Source: Synechococcus sp. C9 | Lineage (GTDB): Bacteria > Cyanobacteriota > Cyanobacteriia > Gloeomargaritales > Gloeomargaritaceae | Direction: 5' to 3' | NCBI RefSeq assembly: GCF_022984075.1 | Contig: NZ_JALAAD010000001.1 | Location: forward strand, 372,001-436,000 | Length of the DNA stretch: 64,000 nucleotides | Shown: positions 36,918 to 45,146 of the stretch, piece by piece | Position numbering within the stretch: position 1 is the first letter of the stretch | Layout: each line of letters opens with the position of its first letter | Program-made: the position numbers and the translations under genes | Notes under the pieces: generated by a model | Databases searched by the model: none | Told to the model about the DNA's origin: nothing | The model's input: only the letters and a program-made list of their open reading frames with translations

Positions 36918-37754
36918 GTGGCAGAATTTGCAGTGCGATTTTGGGGTGTGCGGGGTAGCATTGCGGTGCCGGGGCCGGATACGGTGCGGTATGGGGGCAA
37001 CACTCCCTGTGTGGAAATGCGGGTAGGCGGGCAACGTTTGATCTTTGATGGCGGCACCGGACTGCGGGTTTTGGGCAAAACCCTGATGGGGGAAAAAAAC
37101 ATCCAAGCTCACTTGTTTTTTAGCCATTCCCACTGGGATCACATCCAAGGCTTTCCCTTTTTTACCCCAGCCTATATGGCGGGAAATTGTTTTCATATTT
37201 ACGGCCCAGCCACCTACAATGGCTACTCGATCAAGCAAAGTTTAAGCAATCAAATGATTGACCCCAATTTCCCCGTGCCCTTGCAAATTATGCAGGCGGA
37301 TTTGCACTTCCATGACCTGACGGCGGGGGAAAAAATCACTCTGGGGGAAATCACGGTGGAAACCGGCAGTTTGAATCATCCCAACTACGCCCTGGGCTAT
37401 CGGGTTTCCTGGGGCGGCAAAACCGTGGTCTATGCCAGCGATACGGAACATTATCCTGACCGGCTGGACCGCAGTGTAGTGCATCTGGCCCGTCATGCGG
37501 ATGTCCTGATTTATGATGCCAATTATACGGACGAGGAATACCATCACCCGGTTACGCCCCGGCGGGGTTGGGGGCATTCCACTTGGCAGGCGGGGGTACA
37601 GGTGGCGCAGGCGGCGCAGGTCAAGCAGTTAGTATTATTTCATCACGATGCCAGTCATGATGACCCGTTTTTAGACGAAATTGAAGCGCAGGTGCGGCAG
37701 GTTTTGCCCAATAGTGTCCTGGCGCGGGAGGGCATGGTTTTGCAATTATTATAG
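36918..37754 (+). CDS. Metallo-beta-lactamase-fold hydrolase
   Basis: 278 aa with GTG start. Metal-binding motifs are SHSHWDHIQGFP (HxHxDH), GSLNHPNYALG, ASDTEHYPDRL and the final LVLFHHDASHDD. It opens with VRFWGVRGSIAVPGPDTVRYGGNTPC, a signature shared by cyclic-nucleotide phosphodiesterase-like and PhnP-like members. Phosphodiesterase activity is the most likely reaction, but the substrate is unknown. No neighbour points to a pathway. Confidence 0.82.
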   Translation: MAEFAVRFWGVRGSIAVPGPDTVRYGGNTPCVEMRVGGQRLIFDGGTGLRVLGKTLMGEKNIQAHLFFSHSHWDHIQGFPFFTPAYMAGNCFHIYGPATYNGYSIKQSLSNQMIDPNFPVPLQIMQADLHFHDLTAGEKITLGEITVETGSLNHPNYALGYRVSWGGKTVVYASDTEHYPDRLDRSVVHLARHADVLIYDANYTDEEYHHPVTPRRGWGHSTWQAGVQVAQAAQVKQLVLFHHDASHDDPFLDEIEAQVRQVLPNSVLAREGMVLQLL

Positions 37755-37834
37755 TTATCGCCATCCTACTTAATTAACGTATAGAAATTTCCCAGAACCA
37801 AATGCGGGGCGGTGCCCTGCGACCCCTGTTCTAA
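37750..37834 (+). repeat. Dispersed hairpin repeat, copy 6
   Basis: TATAGTTATCGCCATCCTAC, then AGAAATTTCCCAGAACCAAATG, CGGGGCGGTGCCCTG and CGACCCCTGTTC. It starts at the stop codon of the metallo-beta-lactamase-fold gene. It is followed at once by copy 7, the only tandem pair in the window. Confidence 0.8.
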
Positions 37835-37841
37835 ATACAAC

Positions 37842-37910
37842 AATTTTACTTGATGAAAAGAGTAGAAATTCCTGAGAACCAAATGCGGGGCGGTGCCCTG
37901 CGACCGCTAA
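37842..37910 (+). repeat. Dispersed hairpin repeat, copy 7
   Basis: TTTTACTTGATGAAAAGAGT, then AGAAATTCCTGAGAACC and AAATGCGGGGCGGTGCCCTG. The core is identical to copy 6, so the two probably arose by local duplication. Confidence 0.78.
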
Positions 37911-38038
37911 CTTTGAATTGATTGAAGTGCCCATGATTCAGTTAGTATTCAGTCTGCAAACAAGATAACTTTTCATGGGGTTGCGTCAATAACAGTGTCT
38001 TTTTGATGGTACATTAGGGGAACATTTCCCTGGGTGTT

Positions 38039-39346
38039 ATGGTTGGGTGGGGACAGCAACTGGGGCGTTATCCATTGTTGGCGGTAGGGCTGGTTGGCTG
38101 TAGCCTACTGCTGGTCTGGCAAGGGCTGGGGCATGGCTTGGGCATGGGCTTGGGGGTCGTCAGTGGGGCTTTGGTGCTGGTGCTGGTGGGGCGACAACGC
38201 TGGTTCGGAACCCATCCTGCCCCGACCCCACCCCCAAATGGTTCCCAACTCAGCCGGGGGGAGGTCATTGCCTACTTGGAACAAATTGCCCAACAACTCA
38301 GCGACCTAGAAGAGGAATTAGGGCAACCCCAACCGGATTTACACCAAAACTGGCAAGACTGCATTGCCGCCCTGGAACAGCCCCTTTCTTTGGCATGGCG
38401 GGGAACCTTGCCCCAGATTCCCATCCCCCAGGGGGCATTTCCCACCCACTCACAGCATCCCGCCTGGGTTCTCTACGGAGTGCAGGAGCGTTTGACTCCG
38501 GCGCAGGTGCAGGAACTCACCGCCTATCATGCCCAAGACCAGCCGGTGCAGGTGGTGTGGTGTGCCGCTCCCTGGTCGGGTAAGGAATTAAAAGCGGCGG
38601 TGGCGCAACAACTCCGGGATTTGGGGTATCCCCAACCCCTGCTTACCATTACCCCCCAGCCTGCCCCGATTTTAGTCCAGCGGATGCAAGGGGATGGGTC
38701 ATGGGAAGATTCATGGGAAATCCCACCACCTGTCCTGGAGGAACTCAACCATTGGCTGACCCAACGGAGCCAGGAACCCCACTGGCAGTATCAGGCGATT
38801 TTACGCCGGGGGCGGGCATTGCAAACCACCATTGCGCAACGCCAGCAGTCCCATCGTGCCCAATTAGCCCAGCGGGTGATCCACCGCTATCAGGTGTGGG
38901 CGGGGGTGTGGGCGGGGGTGAATCCGGTGCCCAGTCTCGACCTGTTGGCGACCGGGGCGATCAATGCCCAGATGTTGGTGGATTTGGCGCAGGTGTACCG
39001 GCGACCCCTCACCCTCAGCCAAGCCACGGAGATGGTCAAGGCTTTGGCACCCATGTTGCTCCAAATGGGGGTCGTGGAAGCGATCACCCGACTGGCGGCG
39101 GTTTGGCTCAAAACCCAGGTGGTCACCTACGGGGTGGGGGGAGCCATTCAGGCGCTCAGTGCCGCCTACCTCACCCATCTGGCGGGGCATACTTTTTTGG
39201 AAACCCTCCAATACCCGGAGCGGGAACTGAACCCAGGGCTGTGGCAGTCCTTGGGAACACGGGTGCAAGCCAGCGCTACCGCCATGCAATTTTGGCAACG
39301 GTTTATTCCCCAATCGCTCCCTTGGGTGGTGCAAAGCGGGGCATGA
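38039..39346 (+). CDS. DUF697-domain membrane protein without a GTPase domain
   Basis: 435 aa. Two N-terminal hydrophobic segments (LLAVGLVGCSLLLVW; GMGLGVVSGALVLVLVG) are followed by a Gln-rich helical region. The C-terminal third resembles DUF697: NPVPSLDLLATGAINAQMLVDLAQVY and VVTYGVGGAIQALSAAYLTHLAG. In relatives DUF697 is fused to an Era/dynamin-like GTPase. Here the central region (about 110-230) lacks any P-loop, so it is a GTPase-less version or one with a decayed domain. Role unknown. Confidence 0.7.
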   Translation: MVGWGQQLGRYPLLAVGLVGCSLLLVWQGLGHGLGMGLGVVSGALVLVLVGRQRWFGTHPAPTPPPNGSQLSRGEVIAYLEQIAQQLSDLEEELGQPQPDLHQNWQDCIAALEQPLSLAWRGTLPQIPIPQGAFPTHSQHPAWVLYGVQERLTPAQVQELTAYHAQDQPVQVVWCAAPWSGKELKAAVAQQLRDLGYPQPLLTITPQPAPILVQRMQGDGSWEDSWEIPPPVLEELNHWLTQRSQEPHWQYQAILRRGRALQTTIAQRQQSHRAQLAQRVIHRYQVWAGVWAGVNPVPSLDLLATGAINAQMLVDLAQVYRRPLTLSQATEMVKALAPMLLQMGVVEAITRLAAVWLKTQVVTYGVGGAIQALSAAYLTHLAGHTFLETLQYPERELNPGLWQSLGTRVQASATAMQFWQRFIPQSLPWVVQSGA

Positions 39347-39438
39347 TCCCGTGTTTTGAGGAAAATGTTTGAGGGCAATGGCTGGCAAATGGGAAATTTT
39401 TGGTTAAAATTTGGGGGAATTACCCGGGGGTGTGAGGC

Positions 39439-41295
39439 ATGACAGGAATACGGTCAGCGTGGGTGATCGGGGCAGTGGGATGCTGTTTGTTGGCGGCGCC
39501 CGCCCAGGCGAATACCCTGGTGAACTGGCGATTTGACCGAATTGGCAACCGTTTGGAATTTAGCACCGCTTTGCCCACCCAACCCCAGGTGCAGGTGTTG
39601 AACGACCCCCCCCGGATTGTGGTGGATTTACCGGGCACGGTCTTGGGTCGCCCCCCGGAAAGTCGGGATATTATTCCAATGGTGGGGCGGGAATCCCTGG
39701 TGCGGCAGGTGCGTTTGGGGCAATTTGACCCCCAGACCAGCCGTTTGGTGGTAGAACTTTACCCGGATTATGTCCTCACCCCGGAGCAGGTGCAACCCCG
39801 CACCGTTGGCATGAATCAATGGGTGATTGCCTTACCCAGCACCCTGGCACGCACCAATGTGCCCAGCCCCCCGGCGGTTGCCAATCCGCCCCAGATGCCC
39901 CCCCCGGAAACGGTGACCCAGACAGCGGTGATCGAAGGGGTGCGAGTGACGGAAGCGGGGCTGGCTCTACGGGTACGGGGAACTACGGCGGCGGCACAGG
40001 TACGGCGTTCCCCAGATCGGCAGGAAATTTGGGTGGACATTCCCGCTACCCTGGCGCCTCAATTCCAGACCGAGACCTTGAATTTGTCCCACCTGGGGGT
40101 ACTGCGGGTGCAGGCACAGCAACTCCAGAACCAACCCCCGTTGACCCGGTTGACCTTGCAGGTGGATAGCAATAGCCCGGATTGGCAGGTCGCCACCCTG
40201 GGAAATGATGTTTTAATGTTGCCGAAAAAGCCCCGCTACGGTCCAGAAACAGCGACAACCCCAGCCCCAGCCCCAACCCGCCTCCGCCCGTTACTGCCCT
40301 CCCTAACCCCCCTGGTGGAGCGGGTGGAATGGGATGCCACCAACCAACAGGTCTTGCTCCGGGCTAACCGTCCCTTCACCTACAGCCAGAGTTGGGAGCG
40401 GGAACCGGGGTTGAGTTTTGCCTCCCTGCGGCTGGTTTTGGAGTCCGTGCGGTTGTCCCCCCAGGCGGCGCAGTCCCTAAAAAATATCCCTGGACTGGAG
40501 GTGGCGGTGGAATCCGTAGGGAATCAGGTGCATTTAATTTGGCGACCCTCCCAAGAAATGCGGGTGATTGGCATTCAAGAGGTCAGTCCCCAGTTGGTCG
40601 CGGTGCAGTTGCTCCCGGCGGCGGCGCAAACCCCAACCCTGTCCCCCTTAGCCCGGTGGCTGAATCGTCGGACTGGAGCGACCACTCCCGTGTCCCCCCC
40701 CCGCCCCATGAATCCGAATCTGAACCTGCCCCGGCCTACCCCCGGACGACCGGTGGTGGTGATTGACCCCGGCCACGGCGGCCCCGATCCGGGTGCGATT
40801 GGCATTGGCGGTCTGCGGGAAAAAGATATTGTCATGGATATTTCCCGACAGGTGGTGGCTCTGTTGGAACAGCAGGGGGTGCAGGTGGTGCTCACCCGCA
40901 ATGCGGATGTGGATTTGGGGTTGGAACCCCGGGTGGTGCTGGCTCGCCAGGTCAATGCTTCAATTTTTGTCAGTATCCATGCCAACGCCATCAGTATGAG
41001 CCGCCCCGATGTGAACGGCATTGAAACCTATTATTTCCATGCGGCGAGTTATGGGTTGGCGCAGGAATTGCACCGGGCGATGGTGCGGGCAAGTGGGGCA
41101 CCGGACCGGGGGGTACGGCAGGCACGGTTTTACGTGATCCGCAATACCCCAGCGGATATGCCCTCGGTCTTGTTAGAAGTCGGGTTTGTGACGGGGGCGA
41201 CGGATGCGCCGCGGTTGGCGAGTGCGGAGGGACGGCGGGTAATGGCGCAGGGGATTGCCCAGGGCATTTTGCGCTATCTCCAGGTGCGGCGATGA
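39439..41295 (+). CDS. amiC: N-acetylmuramoyl-L-alanine amidase with AMIN domains
   Basis: 618 aa periplasmic cell-wall hydrolase. A signal peptide ends near AAPAQA. Two AMIN-like domains follow (about 25-130 and 280-390), which in AmiC direct the enzyme to division sites. The C-terminal Amidase_3 domain starts VVVIDPGHGGPDPGA. The zinc-site residues look intact: His in DPGHGG, Glu in GLREKD, His in SIHANA, and catalytic Glu in LLEVGF. In filamentous cyanobacteria this family also drills septal pores; here cell separation is more likely. Its last four bases overlap murI (ATGA). Confidence 0.92.
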   Translation: MTGIRSAWVIGAVGCCLLAAPAQANTLVNWRFDRIGNRLEFSTALPTQPQVQVLNDPPRIVVDLPGTVLGRPPESRDIIPMVGRESLVRQVRLGQFDPQTSRLVVELYPDYVLTPEQVQPRTVGMNQWVIALPSTLARTNVPSPPAVANPPQMPPPETVTQTAVIEGVRVTEAGLALRVRGTTAAAQVRRSPDRQEIWVDIPATLAPQFQTETLNLSHLGVLRVQAQQLQNQPPLTRLTLQVDSNSPDWQVATLGNDVLMLPKKPRYGPETATTPAPAPTRLRPLLPSLTPLVERVEWDATNQQVLLRANRPFTYSQSWEREPGLSFASLRLVLESVRLSPQAAQSLKNIPGLEVAVESVGNQVHLIWRPSQEMRVIGIQEVSPQLVAVQLLPAAAQTPTLSPLARWLNRRTGATTPVSPPRPMNPNLNLPRPTPGRPVVVIDPGHGGPDPGAIGIGGLREKDIVMDISRQVVALLEQQGVQVVLTRNADVDLGLEPRVVLARQVNASIFVSIHANAISMSRPDVNGIETYYFHAASYGLAQELHRAMVRASGAPDRGVRQARFYVIRNTPADMPSVLLEVGFVTGATDAPRLASAEGRRVMAQGIAQGILRYLQVRR

Positions 41296-42098
41296 ACCGG
41301 ATTGGCATCTACGACAGTGGTTTGGGGGGGTTGACCGTCCTGCGAGCCTTGCAAAAACAATTACCCCAGGAGCCGGTGCTGTACTTTGGGGATACAGCCC
41401 GGGTGCCCTACGGGACACGTTCGGCGGCGGAGCTATTGACCTTTGGGCGGGAAATCCTCACCTGGATGGGGGAGCAGGGGGTGAAAATGGTGCTGGTGGC
41501 TTGTAATACCAGTTCTGCCCTGGTGTTGGAGCAACTCCAGCGGGAATTTCCCTGGCCGATTTTGGGGTTGATTCTCCCCGGTGCCCGGACTGCTGTACAA
41601 ACAGGGCGGCGAATTGGCGTATTGGCAACTCCAGCCACGGTGCAAAGTGGTGCCTACCCCCGGGCGATTCGGGAGGCTTGTCCTCAGGCGGGGGTGTGGC
41701 AGGTACCCTGTCCCGCCTTGGTGCCCTTGATCGAACAGGGACGCAGTCATACCCCGGAAACCCGCCTGGTGCTCAACAGTTATTTGGCTCCCCTGCGGAG
41801 TGTGGGGGTGGACACGGTAATTTACGGATGCACCCATTACCCCCTCTTGGATGACCTGATGGCGGAACTACTGCCCCCCCAGGTGCGGCGGATTGACCCG
41901 GCGACAGCCTTGGTACGGGCGGCGGCGCAGGAACTGGATGTATTGGGGTTAAAACATCACGGTAGCGGCGGGGTGCGCTTTGGGGTCAGCGGTTCCCCCC
42001 AAACCTTCGCTCGGGTGGCGCAACGGTGGCTCGGAGCTATTCCCCCAGTGGAAGCCGTCAATTTGCCCATGGTGCAGGCACTACCCTTGGGGGAATGA
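41292..42098 (+). CDS. murI: Glutamate racemase
   Basis: 268 aa enzyme that supplies D-glutamate for peptidoglycan. It starts IGIYDSGLGGLTVL with the catalytic-site Asp, and has the two catalytic cysteines in VACNTSSA and YGCTHYPLL. The ATG overlaps the amidase stop as ATGA, so the two cell-wall genes are translationally coupled. The 3' end overlaps a convergent crcB gene by 18 bases. Confidence 0.95.
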   Translation: MNRIGIYDSGLGGLTVLRALQKQLPQEPVLYFGDTARVPYGTRSAAELLTFGREILTWMGEQGVKMVLVACNTSSALVLEQLQREFPWPILGLILPGARTAVQTGRRIGVLATPATVQSGAYPRAIREACPQAGVWQVPCPALVPLIEQGRSHTPETRLVLNSYLAPLRSVGVDTVIYGCTHYPLLDDLMAELLPPQVRRIDPATALVRAAAQELDVLGLKHHGSGGVRFGVSGSPQTFARVAQRWLGAIPPVEAVNLPMVQALPLGE

Positions 42099-42473
42099 AG
42101 ACCAATTCGCCAAAAAAATTCCCAATTCCAGCCCCACCCAACCAGCAACGGGACTACCAAGGAAATAAACCAGGGCGGGGGCATAACGTCTTTGTCCCCA
42201 GAGTTTAGACATATCCAACGCATAGGTAGAAAACGTCGTATAGGAAGCGATAAACCCCATCGTGACTAACCCATTTAACCAAGAGATATTTTCATCAATC
42301 AGCGTGCTACAAAAGCCCATGAATACGGAACCGGATACATTCACAAACAGGGTGCCAAAGGGGAAATCCGTTCCCATCGTTTCCGCAAACCAAATAATCA
42401 GATAATGGCGGCAGAGGGCACCGGGAATGGCACCCAAGGCGATCCACAGGGGTAACAACCAAGGGTGATCCAT
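42081..42473 (-). CDS. crcB: Fluoride channel subunit CrcB/FluC (second of two)
   Basis: 130 aa with four membrane spans. Family motifs are GAIPGALCRHYLI near the N-terminus, PFGTLFVNVSGSVFMG, and GFIASYTTFSTYALD, which forms the phenylalanine-lined fluoride path. CrcB proteins act as dual-topology homodimers or as heterodimers encoded by adjacent genes. It starts four bases after the first crcB gene ends. Confidence 0.92.
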   Translation of the reverse strand: MDHPWLLPLWIALGAIPGALCRHYLIIWFAETMGTDFPFGTLFVNVSGSVFMGFCSTLIDENISWLNGLVTMGFIASYTTFSTYALDMSKLWGQRRYAPALVYFLGSPVAGWVGLELGIFLANWSSFPQG

Positions 42474-42477
42474 CGCC

Positions 42478-42912
42478 TCACGGTTCCTGCTGATCCACGG
42501 GGAAGCGTATCAACCGCCCCGCCAACCGACTGCCCAATTCTAAGCACAGCCACCCCAGGATACCACTGCCCATCCAATAGAAAAAAAACAACCCCCACCC
42601 GTGTGCCGTCCAGAGGTGTTTACTATCCAATTCATAGCTGGAAAAGGTGGTGTAGGCACCCATAAATCCTGTCAACAGGAATAGCCGTAACTCTGGATGC
42701 ACCGGCAACTGGGGGGTAAAACAGAGCGTCGCCACCAAGCCCATTGCCCCACAACCAGTTACATTCACCACGAAGGTGCCCAGGGGCAGAGTTGTGGTAA
42801 AAATATGGCTCACCCCCATCTCCACATAGTAGCGGCTCACGGCTCCCAGCACCGCCCCCAAGGCAATCCCCAAAACCGGTCTCAGAGTGGTCAGAACCAT
42901 AGACATTTCCAT
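42478..42912 (-). CDS. crcB: Fluoride channel subunit CrcB/FluC (first of two)
   Basis: 144 aa with four spans and the same motifs as its neighbour: GAVLGAVSRYYVE, PLGTFVVNVTGCGAMG and GFMGAYTTFSSYELD. It is clearly a paralogue rather than a recent duplicate, since the sequences differ strongly outside the motifs. In-frame ATGs at 42912, 42906 and 42900 make the start uncertain. I looked for a fluoride riboswitch upstream and did not find a convincing one. Confidence 0.92.
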   Translation of the reverse strand: MEMSMVLTTLRPVLGIALGAVLGAVSRYYVEMGVSHIFTTTLPLGTFVVNVTGCGAMGLVATLCFTPQLPVHPELRLFLLTGFMGAYTTFSSYELDSKHLWTAHGWGLFFFYWMGSGILGWLCLELGSRLAGRLIRFPVDQQEP

Positions 42913-43060
42913 CGCAGGTTAGGCAGGGGTGCCCCTTCCAGTTTTACCCCATCCCCTTTAGTTTTGGTGAGGTCGGCATCTTTCAGATTAATTCAGTGGT
43001 GCTATTTTTAATGATGGTTTGCGATGACCAGGTTTACTACTACAAATAAACTGTGATTAT

Positions 43061-43173
43061 AGGGCATCTCTACTTATTTGAGCCAAGCAAAAATTTCATC
43101 GTTGGCATACCCATATTACCCAGAACCAAGGGCGGGGGCGGTGCCCCGGCGACCCATTTTCAGAAGTGCCCTT
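43061..43173. mobile_element. Dispersed repeat, copy 8 (complete MITE-like form)
   Basis: 113 bases from AGGGCATCTCTACTTATTTG to TTTTCAGAAGTGCCCTT. The ends form an imperfect inverted pair (AGGGCATCTCT against AGGGCACTTCT). The interior matches copy 3: TACCCAGAACCAAGG, GGGGGCGGTGCCCC, GGCGACCCATTTT. It lies in the 400-base gap between the crcB pair and the lipoprotein gene; I see no gene in the rest of that gap. Confidence 0.78.
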
Positions 43174-43264
43174 TAATAAATGTCTCATATTTTAATCTTT
43201 TTATTACGAAAATTATCCATAAAAATCACAAACCTTAATAGTATCAGTGCCGTTGACGTCTCCG

Positions 43265-43313
43265 GCTATAATTCAATCGTGAAGATTCATCGTACCTAGG
43301 GGAGTCAATAGCG
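43265..43313 (+). promoter_or_regulatory. Candidate promoter and ribosome binding site for the lipoprotein gene
   Basis: A TATAAT -10-like box near 43267, in GGCTATAATTC, lies about 45 bases before the start codon, with GGGGAG about ten bases before it. No convincing -35 box at the usual distance. It could be the start point for the following run of plus-strand genes. Confidence 0.4.
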
Positions 43314-44090
43314 ATGAAAACAGCCGCTAAAATTACACCACTGGCTCTATTTTTGAGTTTATTTTTTATCTCTGGATGTAATTTATTCAGTGAACCTGAA
43401 GCCAACACTCCACCCGTCAGTGGCTCCCCTGGTGTAACACCCAGCCCTGGTCAGGAGGGGGATAACCCCATTACCCTGGGCACCCAAGGGACGGAACGGA
43501 GCGGCACTGACCCCCTCGAGTTATTTCAAAATCCGCAAATTAAGAAAGAACTCAACATTACCGATGAGCAGTCCGCCAAAATCAAAGCGATTGGGGAGCA
43601 ATTTCGGCAACGGGCGCGGGCTTTGGTTTCCGGCTTAAACCTGGGGCAAATGGAACCAGCGGAGCGGGAGAAAAAATTAGATCAAATCAAAGATGAATTG
43701 GAAAAAGAAGTGGGCATCGCCCGGGATGAAGTGGGGAAAGTCCTCACCCCAGCACAACTCAAACGTTTCAAAGAAATCACCCTACAAATTTATGGATTTG
43801 GCATCCTCTCCTATGAACATTTTATTCAAGAGTTAAAACTCACCCCAGAACAACAGGCGAAACTCAAAAAATTGCGGGATGATACCTGGACGAGTATGCG
43901 GATCAATTTGAAAGTGCCCGAAAAGGGAGCGGACAACAAGCAAATCATTGCCACCAACCGCAAACGGATGGATCAAATTCTCCAGGAAAGCAACGCTAAA
44001 GCCCTAGATATATTAACCCCAGAGCAAAAGAAATTAGTGGAAACCCTCCAGGGAGCAAAGTTTCAATTTACACCCCCCCAACCCGGTTGA
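43314..44090 (+). CDS. Lipoprotein with Spy/CpxP-like LTPEQ repeats
   Basis: 258 aa. Lipoprotein signal with the lipobox FISGC (Cys22), then a Pro/Gly-rich linker. The helical domain carries repeated L/I-T-x-E-Q or L-T-x-A-Q units: NITDEQSAKIKAI, VLTPAQLKRFKEI, KLTPEQQAKLKKL and ILTPEQKKLVETL. This spacing resembles Spy/CpxP periplasmic chaperones, though the match is by pattern only. It precedes the HydE-like gene by 51 bases on the same strand and may belong to that transcript. Confidence 0.65.
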   Translation: MKTAAKITPLALFLSLFFISGCNLFSEPEANTPPVSGSPGVTPSPGQEGDNPITLGTQGTERSGTDPLELFQNPQIKKELNITDEQSAKIKAIGEQFRQRARALVSGLNLGQMEPAEREKKLDQIKDELEKEVGIARDEVGKVLTPAQLKRFKEITLQIYGFGILSYEHFIQELKLTPEQQAKLKKLRDDTWTSMRINLKVPEKGADNKQIIATNRKRMDQILQESNAKALDILTPEQKKLVETLQGAKFQFTPPQPG

Positions 44091-44141
44091 TCAAATCCTA
44101 GCACCACCCATTGCTCAATACCATTTGTTTTAGGAGTCAGA

Positions 44142-45131
44142 ATGTACGCCTTAGTTGCTGAACCTACCGAGAGAATTTTAGGTTACTCTTTGGGGGAATT
44201 AATTGATGCTGAAGGGGAATTACAGCAGGAACTCTTTGCCCAGGCTCGGTGGGTGCGGCAACAGTATCAAATGGATCAGGTGCATTTGCGGGGTGTGATT
44301 GAAATTTCTAATTTCTGCCAAAAAAACTGTAATTACTGCGCCATGCGGGCGACCAATCAAAAGTTAGACCGCTATCGTTTATCGGCAGTGGAAATTTTAG
44401 ATATTGCCGCAGAGATTCATCGCTTGGGCATTGGCACTTTATTTTTGCAGGCGGGGCAAGACCCGGAATGCGATGCCATTTTACAGGAGGTGATCCCCAC
44501 CGCCAAACGGCAATTTGGTTTGCATATTTTGCTCTGTTTGGGAGAATATCCCCGGGCGACCTATGAACGGTGGCGGGGGTTGGGAGCAGATGCTTACATT
44601 CTCAAATTTGAAACCTCAGAACCGGCGGGCTATCGTCAAATTGCCCACACCCCTTTGACCCGGCGTTTGCAGTGCATTCGCTGGCTTCAGGAATTGGGTT
44701 TTCAAGTGGGAACCGGCAATATCGTCGGGCTACCCGGACAAACCCTTGATACCCTGGTGCAAGATGTATTATTGACCCAAGAAATTCAGCCGGATTTTGC
44801 CAGTTCTTCCCCGTTCATTGCCAATGAAAACACCCCTTTTTCAGCGCAAAAAGCCGGGAGTCTCAAGCGGACATTAAACATCATGGCAATTTTTCGGATG
44901 CTTTTACCCCAGGCGTTAATTCCCACGGTGAGTGCCCTAGAAAAGTTAGAACCCGGTGGACAACTGGCGGGGTTAAATGCAGGGGCAAATGTGATTACGA
45001 TTAACTTTACACCGCCCCAATGTCGCCAAAAATATGTGATTTACTCCCAGCGGCGTTTTGTGGTGAGTTTAGACCATGCTAAAACGATTATTCACCAGGC
45101 AGGTATGACCGTGCGACCAGTGGCAATTTAG
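44142..45131 (+). CDS. HydE/BioB-like radical SAM enzyme
   Basis: 329 aa. The [4Fe-4S] motif is CQKNCNYCAM (CxxxCxxC) near residue 60, preceded by LRGVIEISNF as in HydE. Other HydE-like regions are LFLQAGQDPE, LCLGEYPRATYERW, YILKFETSEP, GNIVGLPGQTLDTLVQD and the C-terminal GANVITINFTPPQCRQKY. HydE matures [FeFe]-hydrogenase with HydF and HydG; none of those is present here and cyanobacteria usually lack that enzyme, so another substrate, perhaps a sulfur-containing amino acid, is likely. AGGAG precedes the ATG. It is 15 bases before the methyltransferase gene. Confidence 0.8.
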   Translation: MYALVAEPTERILGYSLGELIDAEGELQQELFAQARWVRQQYQMDQVHLRGVIEISNFCQKNCNYCAMRATNQKLDRYRLSAVEILDIAAEIHRLGIGTLFLQAGQDPECDAILQEVIPTAKRQFGLHILLCLGEYPRATYERWRGLGADAYILKFETSEPAGYRQIAHTPLTRRLQCIRWLQELGFQVGTGNIVGLPGQTLDTLVQDVLLTQEIQPDFASSSPFIANENTPFSAQKAGSLKRTLNIMAIFRMLLPQALIPTVSALEKLEPGGQLAGLNAGANVITINFTPPQCRQKYVIYSQRRFVVSLDHAKTIIHQAGMTVRPVAI

Positions 45132-45146
45132 GGAGTAAGACGAGGG

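Noticed and set aside
42913-43050. Possible fluoride riboswitch before the crcB pair (a GGGGATGG-like stretch on the gene strand).
   Set aside because: The paired elements and the conserved loop bases of the crcB motif could not be aligned by eye.
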